Below, piece by piece: positions 6,724 through 9,427 of a stretch of DNA of 9,427 bases. Each line of letters opens with the position of its first letter. The first letter of the stretch is position 1. The translations under genes were made by a program, and so were the position numbers. Below the pieces are notes generated by a model. The model was not told the origin of the DNA and ran no database searches. It saw only the letters and a list, made by a program, of their open reading frames with translations. Source of the stretch: Candidatus Bathyarchaeota archaeon (GTDB lineage: Archaea; Thermoproteota; Bathyarchaeia; Bathyarchaeales; Bathycorpusculaceae); contig DAOUTL010000046.1 in the NCBI GenBank assembly GCA_030626685.1, forward strand, positions 1 through 9,427, written 5' to 3'.

Positions 6724-7733
6724 ACATCCCAAAGAACAGGTTTCGTCCATTAGATGATGAATTAATATTCGAGAAGGGAAAACTGAAAAATCTGAATCCG
6801 ATCTTTAAGGGAAGAGTCTTTACTGTTGTTGGCATAAGAAGGACTACTTCAAGATTTATGCCAGTGTCACACTTGGGATTTTCAAATGAATCCTACGTAG
6901 ATAAAGATACGGTGTTGGGAGAAAAAAGGGCTGTTTTCATTGGGAGGAAACAGAAGGCGATAGAACGAAGGATGCACATGAAAATTCTTAGAAGAGAGTT
7001 TGAAAACCTTTATGGGAAGAAGAGTTGGAAGGACGTATGGAAAGAGAACTTTACGATGGAATGTGAAATACCCAATAACTTATGTGTAGTATGCCCAAAT
7101 TGTTCGCTTTTTGGGGCTTTAAGAGCGGGCGAACAGGCATGGTATTCAAAGTCTAGATACTTTGACACGTATTCCATTGAGCCAGCATCAACTTGTATAG
7201 CCTCTAAAGAGTCAGATGAGGGTATGGGATTAGGGAATCAAGTTTATGAAAGCCCTGAAGAGGCTCGTGGCGCAGAGACATTCTTCTACTACGAATATGT
7301 GAAACCGAATACGCACTTCCCGTTTATTACGATGATCCTAGAGCCAACAGAACTTGACGTAAGTGGTTATCTCATTGCCCACAGCCTCGCAAATAAACAG
7401 GGGTTTGGACAATACTCCGCCGTTCAAGGAAAATTTGACTCTAAAATTTTAGGCGTAGCTTTGGGGTATCCAAAGTTTTCAGTGTTAGACATGTTTAATT
7501 GGGTGAAAGAGGGCAAAGAGGAAGGCAAAGATTGTTATACAGGGATAGCGGACAGGTTAACGGCAGATGTGTTCTTATGTGAAGAGGAGAACTCCGTTTT
7601 TCTGGGGGAAAACGTGAACACATTTGTAGGCGAGAGAAGTACCTTCGAGAAGTTTAGATCACTATTGACGAAGTACAAAAGTTTTCTAGAGTCAAAGAAA
7701 TCCAAAAAAGAAGAGGAAGAGAAAAAAGAGTAA
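6720..7733 (+). CDS. csc2: Csc2, the Cas7-family backbone subunit of type I-D Cascade
   Basis: The 337-residue RAMP protein matches Csc2 (Cas7d), which polymerises along the crRNA spacer to form the effector backbone. Recognisable features are the N-terminal segment (NPIFKGRVFTVVGIRRTTSRF), then Cys115 and the cluster Cys122-x2-Cys125-x2-Cys128 in CVVCPNCSLFGAL, which corresponds to the Csc2 C-P-D-C-(I/L)-(I/L)-Y-G region and may hold zinc. The FPFITMILEPTELDVSGYLIAH strand-rich segment follows, then a C-terminal third with GQYSAVQGKFDSKILGVALG. Length is usual for the family. The C-terminus is a charged tail rich in Lys and Glu from about residue 325, probably disordered. The ATG overlaps the stop of the preceding gene (ATGA) and has a strong ribosome binding site. 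csc2 and csc1 side by side are diagnostic for subtype I-D. Confidence 0.9.
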   Translation: MNIPKNRFRPLDDELIFEKGKLKNLNPIFKGRVFTVVGIRRTTSRFMPVSHLGFSNESYVDKDTVLGEKRAVFIGRKQKAIERRMHMKILRREFENLYGKKSWKDVWKENFTMECEIPNNLCVVCPNCSLFGALRAGEQAWYSKSRYFDTYSIEPASTCIASKESDEGMGLGNQVYESPEEARGAETFFYYEYVKPNTHFPFITMILEPTELDVSGYLIAHSLANKQGFGQYSAVQGKFDSKILGVALGYPKFSVLDMFNWVKEGKEEGKDCYTGIADRLTADVFLCEEENSVFLGENVNTFVGERSTFEKFRSLLTKYKSFLESKKSKKEEEEKKE

Positions 7734-7739
7734 ACGGCA

Positions 7740-8531
7740 ATGAAGCTTTACGCAGCCCCGCTTCTGCTCACCAGTGCTGGTTACTTCATAAGCATTAGAA
7801 GTGACTATGCATCTAACTATGTTCCTCTTTACTACATCTCAAAATATGCCCTTGCCTATGCATTCACACGTACAGAAACGTTTAGACGTCCCTTCGGTAA
7901 AGGAGATGTATTTGATTGGAATAAATACGTAAGGGCATTACCAAGAGACAAACATCCAATTTATACAACACCTGCTATACCGGTGAAAACAGAAAACAGT
8001 CATCTAGAGTACATGACACCATCAGAAATCACGCTTGATAGACAGATATTCAATGTACGCCCAGAAAGCCCTTATGGAAAGATGCCTGATAGATTTCCAA
8101 AATACGGGACAATAGAATATATGAAACCATGCATTGAATTTATGACATTTCTCTTCTCAGAGAACAAAGACATCATAAAGAGGATTATAGATGGTAGGAC
8201 CTATCTCATCGGATTTAAGAGAGTAATGTTCACTGTCAAGGAATTTCCAAGAGGCTCCAAGATTGTAGAAACTCGTCCCAAAGATAAAGGAGAATTCGAC
8301 ACTAATTGCTACATTGAACTAAGGATAGGATCAGAAATTTTACAGAATTTTGTTACATATGAAACCTATGACATTTCAAAAAGAACGATGGTGTTTAAAG
8401 GAAGATTTAGAGGAAGAGCATATCGCGCATTCTTTCCATTTAATGACGGAGTAACAATTAACATACCAGCGGTATACATTGATGAGTTTTATGGCGAGAG
8501 GAACAAAATCGATGTATCTTCTCGCATTTGA
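7740..8531 (+). CDS. csc1: Csc1, the Cas5-family subunit of type I-D Cascade
   Basis: The 263-residue product resembles Csc1 (Cas5d), the RAMP subunit that caps the crRNA 5' handle and joins the backbone to Cas10d. Supporting patterns are the N-terminal strand LYAAPLLLTSAGYF, the helix YYISKYALAYAF that parallels the Y-I-x-N-Y-A-L-x-Y-A-L pattern of Csc1 proteins, the segment PIYTTPAIPVK that parallels the family's Y-x-TPA motif, and strand-rich central and C-terminal parts ending in VTINIPAVYIDEF. No catalytic residues are expected. The ATG is six bases after the csc2 stop and has only a weak ribosome binding site (AGAG at 7727-7730), so re-initiation by ribosomes finishing csc2 is likely. 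The 3' end overlaps cas6 by 20 bases. Confidence 0.87.
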   Translation: MKLYAAPLLLTSAGYFISIRSDYASNYVPLYYISKYALAYAFTRTETFRRPFGKGDVFDWNKYVRALPRDKHPIYTTPAIPVKTENSHLEYMTPSEITLDRQIFNVRPESPYGKMPDRFPKYGTIEYMKPCIEFMTFLFSENKDIIKRIIDGRTYLIGFKRVMFTVKEFPRGSKIVETRPKDKGEFDTNCYIELRIGSEILQNFVTYETYDISKRTMVFKGRFRGRAYRAFFPFNDGVTINIPAVYIDEFYGERNKIDVSSRI

Positions 8532-9345
8532 CGTCTCACCGCTAGTTGATGCAAAAATTCCATTTTCCGGTCCTTACATTAAGGCATTTTTCACCTCCTT
8601 GTTAAGAAAGATCAATGATGACCTAACCGAAAAAGTACAAAATGTCGAAGGCATAAAACCATATTCTATTGCACCATTAAGTCTAGATAATTGCTTTTCT
8701 TTCCACTTGGCTAGAAAAAGTCTTATCTACAATTTCAGAATATCTCTCCTAAATGAAGAGGTTTTCTCACGACTCATAACTCCAATCTTAAATGCGCTGC
8801 CAGATACTGTTGACATAGATGGAAAAAAATGGCTTATAAGAAGAGTAAGCTTGGATAAAATTGCTTTTGAAAGACTATATGAAATCAATTCAATAGATTC
8901 AAGTTTCCGCTTAAATTTTCTTACACCGACATATCCCTGGAAGTGCTATGCAGAGTTCCACGGGTTTCTTCCCGCGCCGATTAACATCTTCTATAATCTA
9001 ATTGAGACATGGAATGCCTTCTCACCCATAAAGTTCAATAGCGAAAGCTTCAGGGAGTGGGTGGATAAAAGCATGGTGATCTCAAGCTCTCAGCTGAAGA
9101 TATGGAAGCATGTCGATATTAGTGATGCAGAAGAGCCCACGGTTTTTACTGGTTGGTGTAACTACAAAATCACGGAAAGTGAAGATTACAGCATGAAGGA
9201 GCATGAGAGGTGGTGCAAATTGATATATGCTCTTGGCAGGTTTGCTGAGATTGCTAACGTCGGCGAAAACAGAACGGCGGGCTTCGGCGTTGTGAAGTTC
9301 GCACCTAGCTTAGTAAATAGCTTACAGAAAACTTCAACTTGTTAA
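8512..9345 (+). CDS. cas6: Cas6, pre-crRNA processing endoribonuclease
   Basis: The 277-residue product is a Cas6 RAMP endoribonuclease that cuts CRISPR transcripts within the repeats. Evidence: the first strand YLLAFDVSPL; the KPYSIAPL motif (49-56); FLTPT (136-140) in the second ferredoxin-like domain; FTGW (212-215); and the glycine-rich loop NRTAGFG (253-259) close to the C-terminus, the family hallmark. Length is normal. The catalytic His often found in the first helix is absent: residues about 20-40 (helix PYIKAFFTSLLRKIN) hold Tyr22 and Lys24 but no His. His-less Cas6 enzymes are known, so activity is still likely. ATG 8512 is chosen because it sits directly before the first strand and has GAGAGG (8496-8501) upstream; in-frame ATG 8482 and 8491 would add residues overlapping csc1 further. 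The start lies inside the csc1 end, which suggests coupling. Confidence 0.9.
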   Translation: MYLLAFDVSPLVDAKIPFSGPYIKAFFTSLLRKINDDLTEKVQNVEGIKPYSIAPLSLDNCFSFHLARKSLIYNFRISLLNEEVFSRLITPILNALPDTVDIDGKKWLIRRVSLDKIAFERLYEINSIDSSFRLNFLTPTYPWKCYAEFHGFLPAPINIFYNLIETWNAFSPIKFNSESFREWVDKSMVISSSQLKIWKHVDISDAEEPTVFTGWCNYKITESEDYSMKEHERWCKLIYALGRFAEIANVGENRTAGFGVVKFAPSLVNSLQKTSTC

Positions 9346-9427
9346 ATGTATCATAACAAAAACAGTTTCTTGGCAATTTATGAATTATTAAAGCATTACG
9401 GAGAAATGCGTGGTCAAGGTTTCGAGA
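9346..9427 (+). CDS. Unidentified reading frame after cas6, truncated by window edge
   Basis: An ATG directly follows the cas6 TAA and the frame stays open for 27 codons to the end of the window. In type I-D operons cas4, cas1 and cas2 commonly follow cas6, but nothing in these few residues (YELLKHYGEMRGQGFE near the end) identifies any of them. No clear Shine-Dalgarno sequence precedes 9346. An in-frame ATG at 9406 follows a GGAG only two bases away and lies about 25 bases after an AT-rich TTTATGAATTATTA stretch, so it could be the true, leaderless start. Too short to name. Confidence 0.35.
   Translation, partial: MYHNKNSFLAIYELLKHYGEMRGQGFE

Overview
The window looks archaeal and carries most of a type I-D CRISPR-Cas effector operon. 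The DNA is AT-rich (by eye about 40% G+C), arginine is mostly AGA/AGG, and the operon is preceded by a TATA box about 30 bases before its first ATG with almost no room for a leader. Genes overlap by a few bases and TTG is used as a start. A thermophilic member of the Thermoproteota or a related lineage is plausible, but the sequence does not fix the taxon.

Layout. Positions 1-352 (minus strand) hold the 5' part of a winged-helix/minimal-nucleotidyltransferase gene that runs off the left edge. Positions 353-707 are a divergent intergenic region with TATA-like elements for both directions, a short hairpin and a doubtful Cys-rich mini-ORF. From 708 to 9345, seven genes run on the plus strand without a real gap: cas3' (helicase only), a stand-alone HD nuclease, a Cas10d core, a small all-helical protein, csc2 (Cas7d), csc1 (Cas5d) and cas6. 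An unidentified reading frame starts directly after cas6 and runs off the right edge. No CRISPR array and no cas1, cas2 or recognisable cas4 is in view.

How the genes fit together. Cas6 should cut pre-crRNA. Csc2 forms the crRNA-binding backbone, Csc1 holds the 5' handle, the Cas10d core is the large subunit, and the helical protein is a good small-subunit (Cas11) candidate. Cas3' supplies the helicase and the HD protein the DNA-cutting activity.

The most notable point is that the canonical I-D cas10d gene, as I know it, encodes HD domain, core and an internally translated Cas11d in one frame. Here the same span, in the same order, is three separate genes (247 + 653 + 187 residues, 1,087 in total, near a full-length Cas10d). 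A second oddity is a long insertion within the second RecA domain of Cas3'. All functional statements rest on motifs and gene order read by eye; no database search was possible.
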